Source: an archaeon
GTDB lineage: Archaea; Nanobdellota; Nanobdellia; Woesearchaeales; ARS49
Length of the DNA: 41,923 nt
Assembly: GCA_020051845.1 (NCBI GenBank)
Contig: JAGVQG010000062.1
Span: 1 to 41,923, forward strand
Direction: 5' to 3'
The notes under the pieces were generated by a model that worked only from the letters and a program-made list of their open reading frames with translations, was not told the DNA's origin and did no database searches. A program made the position numbers and the translations under genes. This document shows, piece after piece, positions 15,646 to 23,905 of the stretch (within the stretch, counting starts at the first letter, position 1; each line of letters starts with the position of its first letter).

Positions 15646-16005
15646 TCACTTGACGAACTCGACGCCAGGCAGCCCATCGAATTCCTTATCTCCTGTCAAG
15701 AACTTGAGATTGTGAACCAGTGCAAGTTGATACCCTATGCAGTCGACAGTGCTGAATTTCTTCTTGATGTGCCGAAACCTAAACTCCATCGCCCGTTTGA
15801 CCGTGTTCAAATCAATCTCGAGAATATCAGGATCAAACGCTTCAGTTATCAATCCTGCCCGGGAAGAGTTTGTCCGCTTCAATAAACCATAATAAAATTC
15901 ACCTACGTTCAATGCGCTCGTGGTTATTTGGTGATTGAAGAAAGCATCATACGCCGGATTCCCTTCATATATCTCGAACAGTGCATAGCTATCGAAGAAG
16001 TACAT
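15646..16005 (-). CDS. vapC: VapC-like PIN-domain toxin
   Basis: A 119-residue PIN-domain ribonuclease, the toxin of a type II toxin-antitoxin pair. Four acidic residues typical of the active site are visible: D5 (FFDSY), E36 (NVGEFYYG), D88 (STVDCIG) and D106 (LTGDKEF). The ATG at 16005 follows a GGAGGGT ribosome binding site and overlaps the antitoxin stop as TGATG, so the two are translationally coupled with antitoxin first. It should cleave RNA, often tRNA or rRNA in this family. A decayed homologous fragment lies 1.6 kb away at 13982-14069. Confidence 0.9.
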   Translation of the reverse strand: MYFFDSYALFEIYEGNPAYDAFFNHQITTSALNVGEFYYGLLKRTNSSRAGLITEAFDPDILEIDLNTVKRAMEFRFRHIKKKFSTVDCIGYQLALVHNLKFLTGDKEFDGLPGVEFVK

Positions 16006-16217
16006 CAACCCTCCAAATCTTCGTCTATCTCCTTCATCAGAGCGGCCACGCCGCCTTTGACCTTGAACTTTCCAAATATATCTTTCACGCGCGTATGACT
16101 TCTGCCTGGCTCAAGATGTATAGTTATCTCTTCGTTCGGACGTATTCCTAATTCTTTAGGTAGTACCACACCTACGCTGTTGCCCCATTTTCTAGTCCTG
16201 GCCTTCAAGTCTATCAT
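16005..16217 (-). CDS. vapB: VapB/AbrB-type antitoxin
   Basis: A 70-residue antitoxin with an N-terminal SpoVT-AbrB swapped-hairpin DNA-binding domain (KARTRKWGNSVGVVLPKELGI), followed by a toxin-binding tail (about residues 42-70). It neutralises the PIN toxin encoded just downstream and probably represses its own promoter. I use the ATG at 16217, giving MIDLKARTRKWGNS, because a TATA-like box and a perfect palindrome lie just upstream. The longer frame to 16259 would run through them. Confidence 0.88.
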   Translation of the reverse strand: MIDLKARTRKWGNSVGVVLPKELGIRPNEEITIHLEPGRSHTRVKDIFGKFKVKGGVAALMKEIDEDLEG

Positions 16218-16220
16218 GTC

Positions 16221-16238
16221 AGTTATACACGTATAACT
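16221..16238 (-). promoter_or_regulatory. vapBC operator palindrome
   Basis: AGTTATAC-AC-GTATAACT is a perfect inverted repeat with 8-base arms and a 2-base spacer. It sits between the TATA-like box at 16239-16248 (CATAAATAAT on the minus strand) and the vapB ATG at 16217. AbrB-type antitoxins commonly bind such sites for autoregulation; binding here is inferred. Confidence 0.6.
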
Positions 16239-16382
16239 ATTATTTATGGTTTGCGGCATTACACTACTGATCAGACAGGGTTTATTATGCGTTCCGTCAG
16301 AAACGCTGGAGGAATTTCGGCAGTTTGAGTGATCAAATGATGGTCCACAAAGGTTTTAACCGGATCAAGAAAAACACCAATA

Positions 16383-17417
16383 ATGAAGTTCCTCATCACC
16401 GGTGGCGCCGGCTTCCTCGGCATCAATCTCGGCCGTTACCTGCTTGACCGCGGCCACAAGGTGCAGTCCATCGATATAGCTGAGTTCAACTATCCTGACA
16501 GGGAAAAGTTCAAGGTTTTCAAGGGTGACATAAGGGACAAAGCAGCTTTGTCGGAAGCGATGAAGGGCTGCGATGTCGTGGTACATACCGCAGCAGCCCT
16601 CCCGCTCTACAAGCCCAAGGAGATCCACAGTGTCGATGTAGACGGCACAAGAAATGTCCTTCAGACAGCGAAAGATCTAGGGATCAAGCGCGTCGTACAT
16701 GTCTCTAGCACCGCTGTCTACGGAATCCCTGACCATCATCCTCTTTTCGAGACAGACAAACTTGATGGCGTCGGTCCTTATGGCAACGCAAAGATCGAGG
16801 CTGAGGATGTATGCGTCGAGTTCAGAAAACAAGGCCTCATTGTACCTATCGTACGTCCTAAGTCTTTCATCGGTCCTGAGCGTCTTGGTGTTTTCGCGAT
16901 TTACTATGATTGGATCAGGCGCGGCAAGAGCGTCCCGATCGTCGGCAATGGAAAGAACAAGTACCAGCTACTTGATGTAGACGACCTTTGTGAGGCGATC
17001 TTATTGTGCGCGACAAAACCAGCCCATGTCGCAAACGACACCTTCAACATCGGAGCTAAGGATTTCACGACGATGAGAGAGGATTTCGGTTCAGTGCTGC
17101 AATACGCGGGTTTCGGAAAGCGCATCGTCGGCACGCCTGCGACGCCGACAATCTGGACACTACGCACCCTTGAAGCATTGCATCTTTCACCTTTATACAA
17201 GTGGGTCTATGAGACCGCTCCGCACGATTCTTTCGTCTCGATAGAGAAGGCCGAGAAGATCCTTGGATTCACTCCAAGATATTCCAACAAGCAGGCATTG
17301 ATACGAAACTATCAATGGTATCTGCAACACCACAAAGAGTTCGAGAACCAGACAGGCATCAGCCACCGAGTGCCCTGGAAGCAAGGCATACTGAAGGCAA
17401 TCAGCTGGTTCTTCTAG
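16383..17417 (+). CDS. NAD-dependent epimerase/dehydratase (extended SDR)
   Basis: A 344-residue cytoplasmic Rossmann-fold enzyme of the extended short-chain dehydrogenase type. It has the nucleotide-binding TGGAGFLG at residues 6-13, the SST segment (VHVSSTAVYG) and the catalytic YxxxK (YGNAK). These enzymes act on nucleotide sugars or related substrates, for example UDP-glucose 4-epimerase or sugar dehydratases. The C-terminal 90 residues are helical and end in a short hydrophobic motif, ISWFF. It stands alone between a toxin-antitoxin module and a lipoprotein, so context does not fix the substrate; a sterol dehydrogenase-like activity is also possible. A T/A-rich GGTTTTAAC box lies about 25 bases upstream. 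Confidence 0.88.
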   Translation: MKFLITGGAGFLGINLGRYLLDRGHKVQSIDIAEFNYPDREKFKVFKGDIRDKAALSEAMKGCDVVVHTAAALPLYKPKEIHSVDVDGTRNVLQTAKDLGIKRVVHVSSTAVYGIPDHHPLFETDKLDGVGPYGNAKIEAEDVCVEFRKQGLIVPIVRPKSFIGPERLGVFAIYYDWIRRGKSVPIVGNGKNKYQLLDVDDLCEAILLCATKPAHVANDTFNIGAKDFTTMREDFGSVLQYAGFGKRIVGTPATPTIWTLRTLEALHLSPLYKWVYETAPHDSFVSIEKAEKILGFTPRYSNKQALIRNYQWYLQHHKEFENQTGISHRVPWKQGILKAISWFF

Positions 17418-17449
17418 TCAAAGCACACTTTACGCTCATCCCAAACAGT

Positions 17450-17821
17450 TTAGATTGGCGTTATTTGCAGAGTCACGCTGCCACTGGATTGACCAGGCCG
17501 GAATCCTCCGATGCCTGTCTTTGTCCGGATATTCTTGATCATGTATCCACCGGCGTTCGTCTCATTGCCGACCGCGAGCGTTTCTTTCACACTGTTTGTC
17601 TGCGCCTCTGAGGGATCATTAGCTTCCACGAGTATTGCGAGGGCGGCGGAATTCTCCAAAACACTGATAACGCCGATGCGCAGATTTCCATTACGGTATT
17701 GCGTGCCTTGCGCGATGGTGACCGTCTGTTCACCTAGAACAGCACTCTCAACAATAATCGCTGGTTGCGGCACGCAGCCAACTATGAAGAATGCGAACAA
17801 TAATAGGAAGTATATGCGCAT
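17450..17821 (-). CDS. small lipoprotein, unknown function
   Basis: A 123-residue protein with a lipoprotein signal (MRIYFLLLFAFFIVGC, cysteine at residue 16) and a small beta-rich exported domain of about 105 residues. I recognise no family. The ATG at 17821 is chosen because it starts the signal peptide directly and a TATA-like GTATTTATTC lies 25-30 bases upstream. The frame stays open to 17944 but the added residues would bury the signal. It is convergent with the epimerase gene, 32 bases away. Confidence 0.7.
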   Translation of the reverse strand: MRIYFLLLFAFFIVGCVPQPAIIVESAVLGEQTVTIAQGTQYRNGNLRIGVISVLENSAALAILVEANDPSEAQTNSVKETLAVGNETNAGGYMIKNIRTKTGIGGFRPGQSSGSVTLQITPI

Positions 17822-18015
17822 ATATGACCAACAGCGCCTTCTGAATAAATACGTTGTTCTTTCGTCGGCTATGACGACATACGTATTAAGAGACTGTTGT
17901 GGATATGACTTTTCTGTCCCACTTATATTCTCCAGACCATACATTTCTTTAATAGTATAAAAAGCCTAATAGTGCCTAGTATGACAAAAAGGTCACATAT
18001 ATCACAGTGATAAAC

Positions 18016-18426
18016 ATGAAAGAAGACAAACAATACGTGGAAAAGCCTGGCTACCAGGCGAATAAGCAAGCAAAACCCGGATACAAGGGCAAGGACACAA
18101 AGGCAGAGATGGCAAGACAAGCAACCCCCGCAACCTACAACCTCCGGCCTTCACAGACACCTCCATTGACAGATATCCTGGACAAGTCCCAATACGAGAT
18201 GCCGCCGATGCGGGACATGCAAGCATTCCCGACAATGACTGAATTCATCGCCGCTTTGATGATGAAGACCGTCGAACTCGCACATACATACATGAAACTC
18301 GCGAGCGCGATCGAACAAAGATACGGCGCAATGCAAGGGATGCAGCCAGCGTATGCACACGGCAAAACCCCGGCATACGGCCAGAAGCAGTACGCTGCTC
18401 AATCAAGCAAACAGAACAAAGGGTGA
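18016..18426 (+). CDS. disordered protein opening the NTase/metalloprotease operon
   Basis: A 136-residue protein, mostly low complexity. The N-terminus is rich in Lys, Gly, Tyr and Gln (GYQANKQAKPGYKG), residues about 70-105 form a Met-rich helix (TEFIAALMMKTVELAHTYMK), and the C-terminus is rich in Tyr, Gln, Ala and Gly. No family is recognised. The ATG at 18016 is preferred to the GTG at 18007. A TATA-like TATAAAAAG lies at about 17953-17965. Only five bases separate it from the next gene, so it is the first gene of a four-gene unit ending at 21336. A scaffold or substrate role is possible but speculative. Confidence 0.6.
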   Translation: MKEDKQYVEKPGYQANKQAKPGYKGKDTKAEMARQATPATYNLRPSQTPPLTDILDKSQYEMPPMRDMQAFPTMTEFIAALMMKTVELAHTYMKLASAIEQRYGAMQGMQPAYAHGKTPAYGQKQYAAQSSKQNKG

Positions 18427-18431
18427 AAGAA

Positions 18432-18635
18432 ATGGCAGGAAAGGATGAACAGATCGGATTCCACAAGGGCAGTCTTACGACGCTCGCGAAGGAACGTGAG
18501 GAATTCATGAAGGTGCTCGGCATCGTCGAGCAGCTCATGCAGATGCACATCAAGGCCCTCAAGGACCTTGGTGTCGACCTCGAAGCAGAAGCTAAGAAGA
18601 CACCTGGCAAGAAGAGTCTTGAAGGAGCGCTCTGA
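18432..18635 (+). CDS. small helical protein of the NTase operon
   Basis: A 67-residue, almost entirely helical protein (KEREEFMKVLGIVEQLMQMH, then IKALKDLGVDLEAEAKK) with heptad-like hydrophobic spacing suggesting a coiled coil or helical hairpin. No family is recognised. The ATG at 18432 is preceded by GGGTGAAAGA, a good ribosome binding site overlapping the previous stop. The frame could also start at GTG 18423. It sits between the disordered protein and the metalloprotease-like protein and is probably part of one complex with them. Confidence 0.6.
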   Translation: MAGKDEQIGFHKGSLTTLAKEREEFMKVLGIVEQLMQMHIKALKDLGVDLEAEAKKTPGKKSLEGAL

Positions 18636-18637
18636 AA

Positions 18638-19438
18638 ATGTACGGCTGCGGCGGCTATTGCGGAGGGGGAAGCTCTTACACGGGCAGTTCCTCTTCGCAG
18701 AGCTACGTGATGGCAAGTCCGCTCGAGCAGATGGCGTCTGACGCGACATCTTACTCGACAAGCTCGTCATCGAACTCATCGTCGTACTCAACGCAATCGG
18801 CTTCCGCTTACAGCAATTCGACGACAGGAGTATACGGCAACGCATCGACAGGAATGCACTACTTCGCTCCGCAGGAGACGATGGCAGCGGCTTTCAGCGC
18901 CGACGAATTCCTCGACCCGTTCAGGCCCCCGACGCCTTTTGTCGGAGACGCCGAGACAGTGAGACCTTTTGTCGAGGAAGCGTTCAAACAGCTTATGGGC
19001 ACCGAGCTTCCGCGTGACATCATCATAAGGATCGGCACGACAGAACAGTTGGCGCGTGCATATCCTGGTCAGTGGGATTCGTCAATCGCTGGCTTCGCGC
19101 TCAACAGGGTCGGCTGGGGAACAAGCGAGATATTCGCACGCCACGACAACATGGACAGGCTTTTGCTCACCATCGGCCACGAACTGGGCCACGTGATGAG
19201 CGAGCCGCTTCCAGTCATACACAACGAAGAGGCGAAGGCGTTCGCCTTCAGCCTCGCGTGGATGAAGACTATCAAGGAGAATAATATCGCAGGCATCGGC
19301 CACGTCATCAACCCGATGCCGGCGGCTAACGGCCTGCACGACAAGGCCTTCGGCTTCGTGGCCGACCTTGTCGAGGGCGGCAAGATGGCGATGGACGTGT
19401 TCGCTGAACTGGTCCACAAAGTCATAGCAGTGAGGTAA
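18638..19438 (+). CDS. HExxH metalloprotease-like protein
   Basis: A 266-residue protein without a signal peptide. Residues 1-65 are a low-complexity Gly/Ser/Tyr segment starting MYGCGGYCGGGSS. The rest is a compact domain with a zinc-peptidase motif HELGH at residues 181-185 and, about 12 residues later, NEEAKAFAF, a plausible third-ligand glutamate as in gluzincin-type peptidases. It may therefore be an intracellular zinc protease. It follows the helical gene after two bases, with GGAG upstream, and precedes the NTase gene by five bases. The target could be an operon partner; this is inference. Confidence 0.75.
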   Translation: MYGCGGYCGGGSSYTGSSSSQSYVMASPLEQMASDATSYSTSSSSNSSSYSTQSASAYSNSTTGVYGNASTGMHYFAPQETMAAAFSADEFLDPFRPPTPFVGDAETVRPFVEEAFKQLMGTELPRDIIIRIGTTEQLARAYPGQWDSSIAGFALNRVGWGTSEIFARHDNMDRLLLTIGHELGHVMSEPLPVIHNEEAKAFAFSLAWMKTIKENNIAGIGHVINPMPAANGLHDKAFGFVADLVEGGKMAMDVFAELVHKVIAVR

Positions 19439-19443
19439 TCACC

Positions 19444-21336
19444 ATGGCAGAAAAAAAGAAGAAATCAGAGTCCAAGGAACACCCGAAGGAGAAACAGGAA
19501 TACAAAACTCCAATCAAGGGCCAGACAGAATCCCCTCATATGCCTGCTGGTGTACCCGCGCTCCCTCCTGAAGTCGAGGAGAAGCTCAAGGTCATCAAGG
19601 GCAAGATCGACAAGTTCCAGAAGGAGCTCGTCGGCAAGTTCGACAAGTACATCATGGGCGTTGGGCTATTGCCTCCGCCACAGCCAATCCAAGGCGAACA
19701 GGTCAAACCCGAGCAGAAGGACGAGGTCCATCTACTCATCCTGATAGACGACAGCGACAGCACGAAGATGACCAAGGATGAGCTGAAGGACAAGCTCACG
19801 ACAGTCATCAACAATGTCGCAAAGGAGATCGAGCCGAATTTCGTGCCGAACGTCCTTATTCTCAGCGAAGTCTGGCAGTCGTGCTACGACGGAAAGAACG
19901 ATCTTCTGCAGATGATCGCGCTGTGCGCTCCTGTCTTCGACCGTGGAATGCTCAGCGCCATAAAGATCGCCGAAGTCCACAAGCAGATGGTCCTCAAGAA
20001 GTTCGAGAAGTACATCGTGGCCTACGTGCTCGCCGGCTCGCTCGTGCAGGGCAAGGCCACTCCCGAGTCCGACGTCGACGTCTGGATAGTCATAGACGAC
20101 ACCGACGTTAAGAAGATGACCCGCGCCGAGCTCAAGGACAAACTGCGCAGCATAATCATCGGCATGGGCTTCGAAGCGGCCCAGATGACAGGCATCCAGA
20201 ACAAGATCAACATCCAGGTCTACATCCTGACCGACTTCTGGGACATGATGCGCGAGGCGAACCCTATCGCCTTCACCTTCCTGCGTGACGGCATCCCGTT
20301 CTACGACCGCGGAATCTTCATGCCATGGAAGCAGCTGCTCAGGATGGGCAAGATCAAGCCAAGCACCGAAGCCATCGACATCTACATGAGCTCGGGCGAG
20401 CAGGGTCTTGACCGCGTGCGCCTCAAGCTGAAGGACATCGGAATGGAGGATGTATTCTGGAGCATACTCACGCCTTCGCAGGCCGCTCTGATGCTCTACG
20501 GATTGCCTCCGCCCACTCCGAAGGAGACTCCTGAGGTGATGCGTGAGATCTTCGTCAAACGCGAGAAGCTCCTGACAGAAGCCGACGTGAAGATCCTGGA
20601 GGACACCATAAAGGTCCGCAAGGACATCGAGCACGGCACAAAGAAGGAGATGACTGGTAAGGAAGTTGATGAGTTGGTGGAGAACGCCGACAAGTACCTC
20701 AAGCGCATCAAGCGCCTCTTCACGCAGATCGAGAGCATCGTCGAGAAGGAGACCTTGGTCCACCTCTACGACGGAGTGATCAGCGCTGTGCGCGACGCGT
20801 TGCGTCTTGCGGGCGAGCGCGAAGTGAGCGAGGATGACATGCTTGAGACGTTCGAGAAGCGTCTGATAAAGACAGGCAAGCTGCCGCATTCGCTGATCAA
20901 GCCGCTCGACAATCTCATCGAGGCCAAGAAGGGCTATGACAAGGGCAAGCTCACAAGGACAGAGGTCGATGAGGCCCGCAAGGCAGCGACAGAACTGCTG
21001 CGCAGCATCATCGAGTTCGTGCAACGATCACGCGGCCGAGAGCTTGAGCGCGCGAAGGTGCGCGTGAAGTACGGCAACAAGTTCGCCGAACTCACCCTGC
21101 TCGAAGGCCAGGCCTTCATCGTGCACGACCTTGACGAGGAGCCGAAGCGTCTTAGCAAGGCCAAGGTCATGCCTGACGGCTCACTTGGAACACTTGGCGA
21201 CACGACCCAGGAAGAGTTCGAGAAGGCGCTCGCGAACGCGGTCGTCCCTCCACGGACCTTCATCCGCGAGAAGCTCTTCGAGAACCTCAAGAAGATCTTC
21301 GGCAGCGATGTCGAAGTGCTCGTGAATTTGGGCTAG
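19444..21336 (+). CDS. duplicated nucleotidyltransferase-like protein with helical tail
   Basis: A 630-residue soluble protein. After a Lys/Glu-rich leader come two tandem copies of a small NTase-like domain. The second (about residues 185-310) keeps the polymerase-beta motif: G198-S199, then the acidic pair D210 and D212 (ESDVDVWIVID). The first (about residues 60-175) aligns with it over KFDKYI, LILIDDSDSTKMTKDELKDKL and VFDRG but has lost GS and the acidic pair, so it looks inactive. Residues 360-540 are helical and include R392-x4-H397, a spacing seen in HEPN RNases. A beta-rich end closes the protein. It may modify a nucleotide, tRNA or protein. Confidence 0.75.
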   Translation: MAEKKKKSESKEHPKEKQEYKTPIKGQTESPHMPAGVPALPPEVEEKLKVIKGKIDKFQKELVGKFDKYIMGVGLLPPPQPIQGEQVKPEQKDEVHLLILIDDSDSTKMTKDELKDKLTTVINNVAKEIEPNFVPNVLILSEVWQSCYDGKNDLLQMIALCAPVFDRGMLSAIKIAEVHKQMVLKKFEKYIVAYVLAGSLVQGKATPESDVDVWIVIDDTDVKKMTRAELKDKLRSIIIGMGFEAAQMTGIQNKINIQVYILTDFWDMMREANPIAFTFLRDGIPFYDRGIFMPWKQLLRMGKIKPSTEAIDIYMSSGEQGLDRVRLKLKDIGMEDVFWSILTPSQAALMLYGLPPPTPKETPEVMREIFVKREKLLTEADVKILEDTIKVRKDIEHGTKKEMTGKEVDELVENADKYLKRIKRLFTQIESIVEKETLVHLYDGVISAVRDALRLAGEREVSEDDMLETFEKRLIKTGKLPHSLIKPLDNLIEAKKGYDKGKLTRTEVDEARKAATELLRSIIEFVQRSRGRELERAKVRVKYGNKFAELTLLEGQAFIVHDLDEEPKRLSKAKVMPDGSLGTLGDTTQEEFEKALANAVVPPRTFIREKLFENLKKIFGSDVEVLVNLG

Positions 21337-21385
21337 GCCTAATCTTTTCGATTGATTTTTATTCTTCTTTCATTCACTTGGTAGA

Positions 21386-21808
21386 ATGAAGCATATTGTC
21401 CTCACACTGACCCTTCTGATCCTCACTGCCTGCGCTGTCCAGAATATCCCGACATCGACGACAACGCAAACGAGCGATGAGCGACCGTCAATGACTGTCG
21501 CACAGTTCAAGCTTGGCGACACCCAGCAAGCGAGTGTGGATGCCTTCGTAGTCAAGGTCTACACCTGCCCGCCATGCCCTGCTGGAGCCATGTGCAAGCC
21601 GTGCATGGGAGACAACATAGTGATTTCGGACGATCAGAAACAGATGGGCACATACACGTTGACTGACAATGACATCATTGTCTTCACCGACAAAACCAAG
21701 GATTTCACCACAGGCAAGAAATACACGTTCACCATCCGCCTGACCGACAGTAAATCCACGATGGACACCATAAACGACGTCGAACTTGTCGACTACTCGC
21801 CACGCTAG
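21386..21808 (+). CDS. small lipoprotein with CPPCP motif
   Basis: A 140-residue exported lipoprotein. The signal MKHIVLTLTLLILTAC ends in a lipobox cysteine at residue 16. A Thr/Ser-rich linker leads to a small beta-rich domain containing TCPPCPAGAMCKPCMG, a four-cysteine cluster that may form disulfides or bind metal. No named family is recognised. A T-rich stretch (GATTTTTATTC, about 21353-21363) just upstream may both terminate the previous operon and serve as the TATA region. It is convergent with the EEP gene, overlapping its end by four bases. Confidence 0.7.
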   Translation: MKHIVLTLTLLILTACAVQNIPTSTTTQTSDERPSMTVAQFKLGDTQQASVDAFVVKVYTCPPCPAGAMCKPCMGDNIVISDDQKQMGTYTLTDNDIIVFTDKTKDFTTGKKYTFTIRLTDSKSTMDTINDVELVDYSPR

Positions 21809-22770
21809 CGCTTCTGCGAATTCTGCTTCTTCGCATTCTGCGTCGTCAAACGCTTAAGCAACCTTCTCTCAGCACGCCACGACCTGTATTTCTCGACGCC
21901 TTGCTTGATATCATCCTTGGCTTCGTGCATCCAGCGCGTGTAGTGGTATGATTTCTTGAACTCCGGTATCGGAGTGTGCCACTCATGCGGTTCGTCATGG
22001 TGCAATGGCATGACTTCGAAGTCGACCTCGAGCGGCAGGTGGTCCGAGAACTTGAAGTTCAAGACATGATAATGGCGGACGTGTATCCTTGAGCTTGTCA
22101 ATACATAGTCAAGCCTTCTTGACGGATGGACCGCAGGCTCTGTGTAGGCCTCATTGGGAGATAATCTCCATCTGTGGTGCAGATGCGTGTGCTTGAGCAG
22201 GTAAAGTATCTCACTTTCACCGTGGAATGTGTTGAAGTCACCCATCAGGATCACCGGATTGTGTATGGAGTTGACTATGCCGACAAGCTCGTGTATCTGT
22301 TCACGTCGGGTTTGAGCGCCTAGTGCGAGGTGCGCGACCAGAAGTGTGAGCCGTTCAGGCACATGGACAGTGACCTCGATTATCACCCTCTTCGTGCCTT
22401 CATGGAAGACATGGTACCTGACATCCGATATCCTGTACTTGGATATTATCGCATTTGCCTGCTTGTTGAGTATGGGCACGTGATGGAACAGTCTCAACCA
22501 GCCTTGCAACGGGTACTTGACCGCTTCTATGAAGTTTTTGTATCCCAATTCTTGGGCGAAGAACTTGACCTCGTCTTTCTTGGCGCGGAAGGAGCCTGTG
22601 TCGACCTCGACAAGTGCCAGTATCCCTGGATTGCGTGTCTTGAGCGCCTTGATGATCCTTTGATCCAGATGTGGTGGCGGGCTGAATGTGCGCCAGAACT
22701 TGAGGTATTCCCACCAATCACCAAGCATGCCTTCACAATACTCGACGTTGTAGCAGATGAGACGTACCAT
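21805..22770 (-). CDS. endonuclease/exonuclease/phosphatase (EEP) family protein
   Basis: A 321-residue metal-dependent phosphodiesterase of the EEP fold (exonuclease III, DNase I, sphingomyelinase and related). The catalytic set is present: N8 (CYNVE), E55 (ALVEVD), H147 (VAHLALG), D178 and N180 (MGDFNTF), and D243-H244 (SDHLP). After the core, about 70 residues form a His- and then Lys/Arg-rich tail ending AKKQNSQKR, which could bind nucleic acid or acidic lipids. There is no signal peptide, so it probably acts in the cytoplasm. Substrate is undetermined: DNA, RNA or a phosphoester. A TATA-like GTTTAAATAG lies about 40 bases upstream. Confidence 0.88.
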   Translation of the reverse strand: MVRLICYNVEYCEGMLGDWWEYLKFWRTFSPPPHLDQRIIKALKTRNPGILALVEVDTGSFRAKKDEVKFFAQELGYKNFIEAVKYPLQGWLRLFHHVPILNKQANAIISKYRISDVRYHVFHEGTKRVIIEVTVHVPERLTLLVAHLALGAQTRREQIHELVGIVNSIHNPVILMGDFNTFHGESEILYLLKHTHLHHRWRLSPNEAYTEPAVHPSRRLDYVLTSSRIHVRHYHVLNFKFSDHLPLEVDFEVMPLHHDEPHEWHTPIPEFKKSYHYTRWMHEAKDDIKQGVEKYRSWRAERRLLKRLTTQNAKKQNSQKR

Positions 22771-22885
22771 GATACCTCTTTTTCTAATGATTCACACCGA
22801 CTTTACTATTTAAACGCTTTGCAGGGAAGCCTGGGGAAACATATAAAAGCGCACCAAACGTCAATACCACAAAAAAGAGGTCATC

Positions 22886-23905
22886 ATGCGTCGCGGTCAG
22901 ATCACGCTGTTCATAATTCTTGGTCTTGTGTTCGTGATTATAGTCTCTTTGACGCTTTACTTGATAGATGTGCAGCAGCGCGAGCAGGAGAACGCCGCTC
23001 TAAGCGCGCTTGATCGAGCGCCGATCCTGAAGGATGATTGCGAGGACGGCACCAAGAACGGCCAGTGCGGGAAGGACAGGCCTTTGCAGTGCAGGAACGG
23101 CGTCATGAAGCCGATGTGCAGCGACTGCGGCTGTCCGACGAACGAGTTGTGCAACGTGGATGGGACTTGCAAAGGCAGGGCTGAGCAGGCGAAGTCCAAC
23201 TTCACTTTCTACATCTTGCCGGTCGGCTACGCTCCTGACGACCGCGAGTTCCTTCTGCGCGCAGAGGTCCTGAAAGCAGGGATGTTCGCGACCATGCCGT
23301 TCACTGACGAAAATTTCGTGATAGTCGAGAACACCTATCCTGATGGAGATTGCCTCACTATCACGCGCGGTTTCGACAGGCACGTGCAGGAGTGGTTGCA
23401 GAAGCAGACAGGCCATGGTTTGTCTGGCGTGCGTTTCGAGGATGGGATCCCGCTCTACAGCTACAGGATAATCGGCATCAGCGAACAGCCCCAGGATGAG
23501 GCGCGCTGCGGCTGCGCGCATTCGTTGATGTACAGCCCCAATGTCTTTGTCGGTGGTTCATCGTGCGGGTTCTCGCCGCATGTTGTGTTGCACGAACTAG
23601 GCCACACGATAGGGTTGTGCGACGAGTACGACACTTGCGTCTATGACGAGACCAACAAGTACATGAGCCAGGGCTTCGGCCATCCCTGCCTCAACGGAAA
23701 ACCAACTGCGGACAACAGCGACTGCACGGATATCTGCTGCAGCAAGGACGCTGCCTGCTGCGATGGCAGATTCGCGGACAAGAAGACGGATGGCTTCTTC
23801 AACATCATGGGCAGCGGCGACGTGCCGCCTTCGCGCAGACTCAACAGCCAGACCCAGGCTGTCTTCTGGGTGTACTTCTGCGGCAAGTTCGGGGTGTGCC
23901 CATGA
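22886..23905 (+). CDS. membrane-anchored HExxHxxGxxDE metalloprotease-like protein
   Basis: A 339-residue protein with an N-terminal anchor starting MRRGQITLFIILGLVFVI, so the rest should face outward. A Cys-rich segment (residues about 50-95) precedes the catalytic region. The zinc motif is HELGHTIGLCDE, with H236, E237, H240, G243 and D246, a metzincin-type arrangement with Asp in the third ligand place. Many further cysteines suggest disulfides. The N-terminus resembles that of the protein at 39836. GAGGT lies five bases before the ATG, and a TATA-like CATATAAAAG is about 38 bases upstream. The next gene overlaps by ATGA. Confidence 0.85.
   Translation: MRRGQITLFIILGLVFVIIVSLTLYLIDVQQREQENAALSALDRAPILKDDCEDGTKNGQCGKDRPLQCRNGVMKPMCSDCGCPTNELCNVDGTCKGRAEQAKSNFTFYILPVGYAPDDREFLLRAEVLKAGMFATMPFTDENFVIVENTYPDGDCLTITRGFDRHVQEWLQKQTGHGLSGVRFEDGIPLYSYRIIGISEQPQDEARCGCAHSLMYSPNVFVGGSSCGFSPHVVLHELGHTIGLCDEYDTCVYDETNKYMSQGFGHPCLNGKPTADNSDCTDICCSKDAACCDGRFADKKTDGFFNIMGSGDVPPSRRLNSQTQAVFWVYFCGKFGVCP

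Noticed and set aside
19732-21024. Long minus-strand frame (430 codons) opposite the NTase gene
   Set aside because: It is rich in Leu, His, Asp and Val in the pattern produced by antisense of GAG/AAG/CTC codons; the plus-strand NTase motifs are clear.
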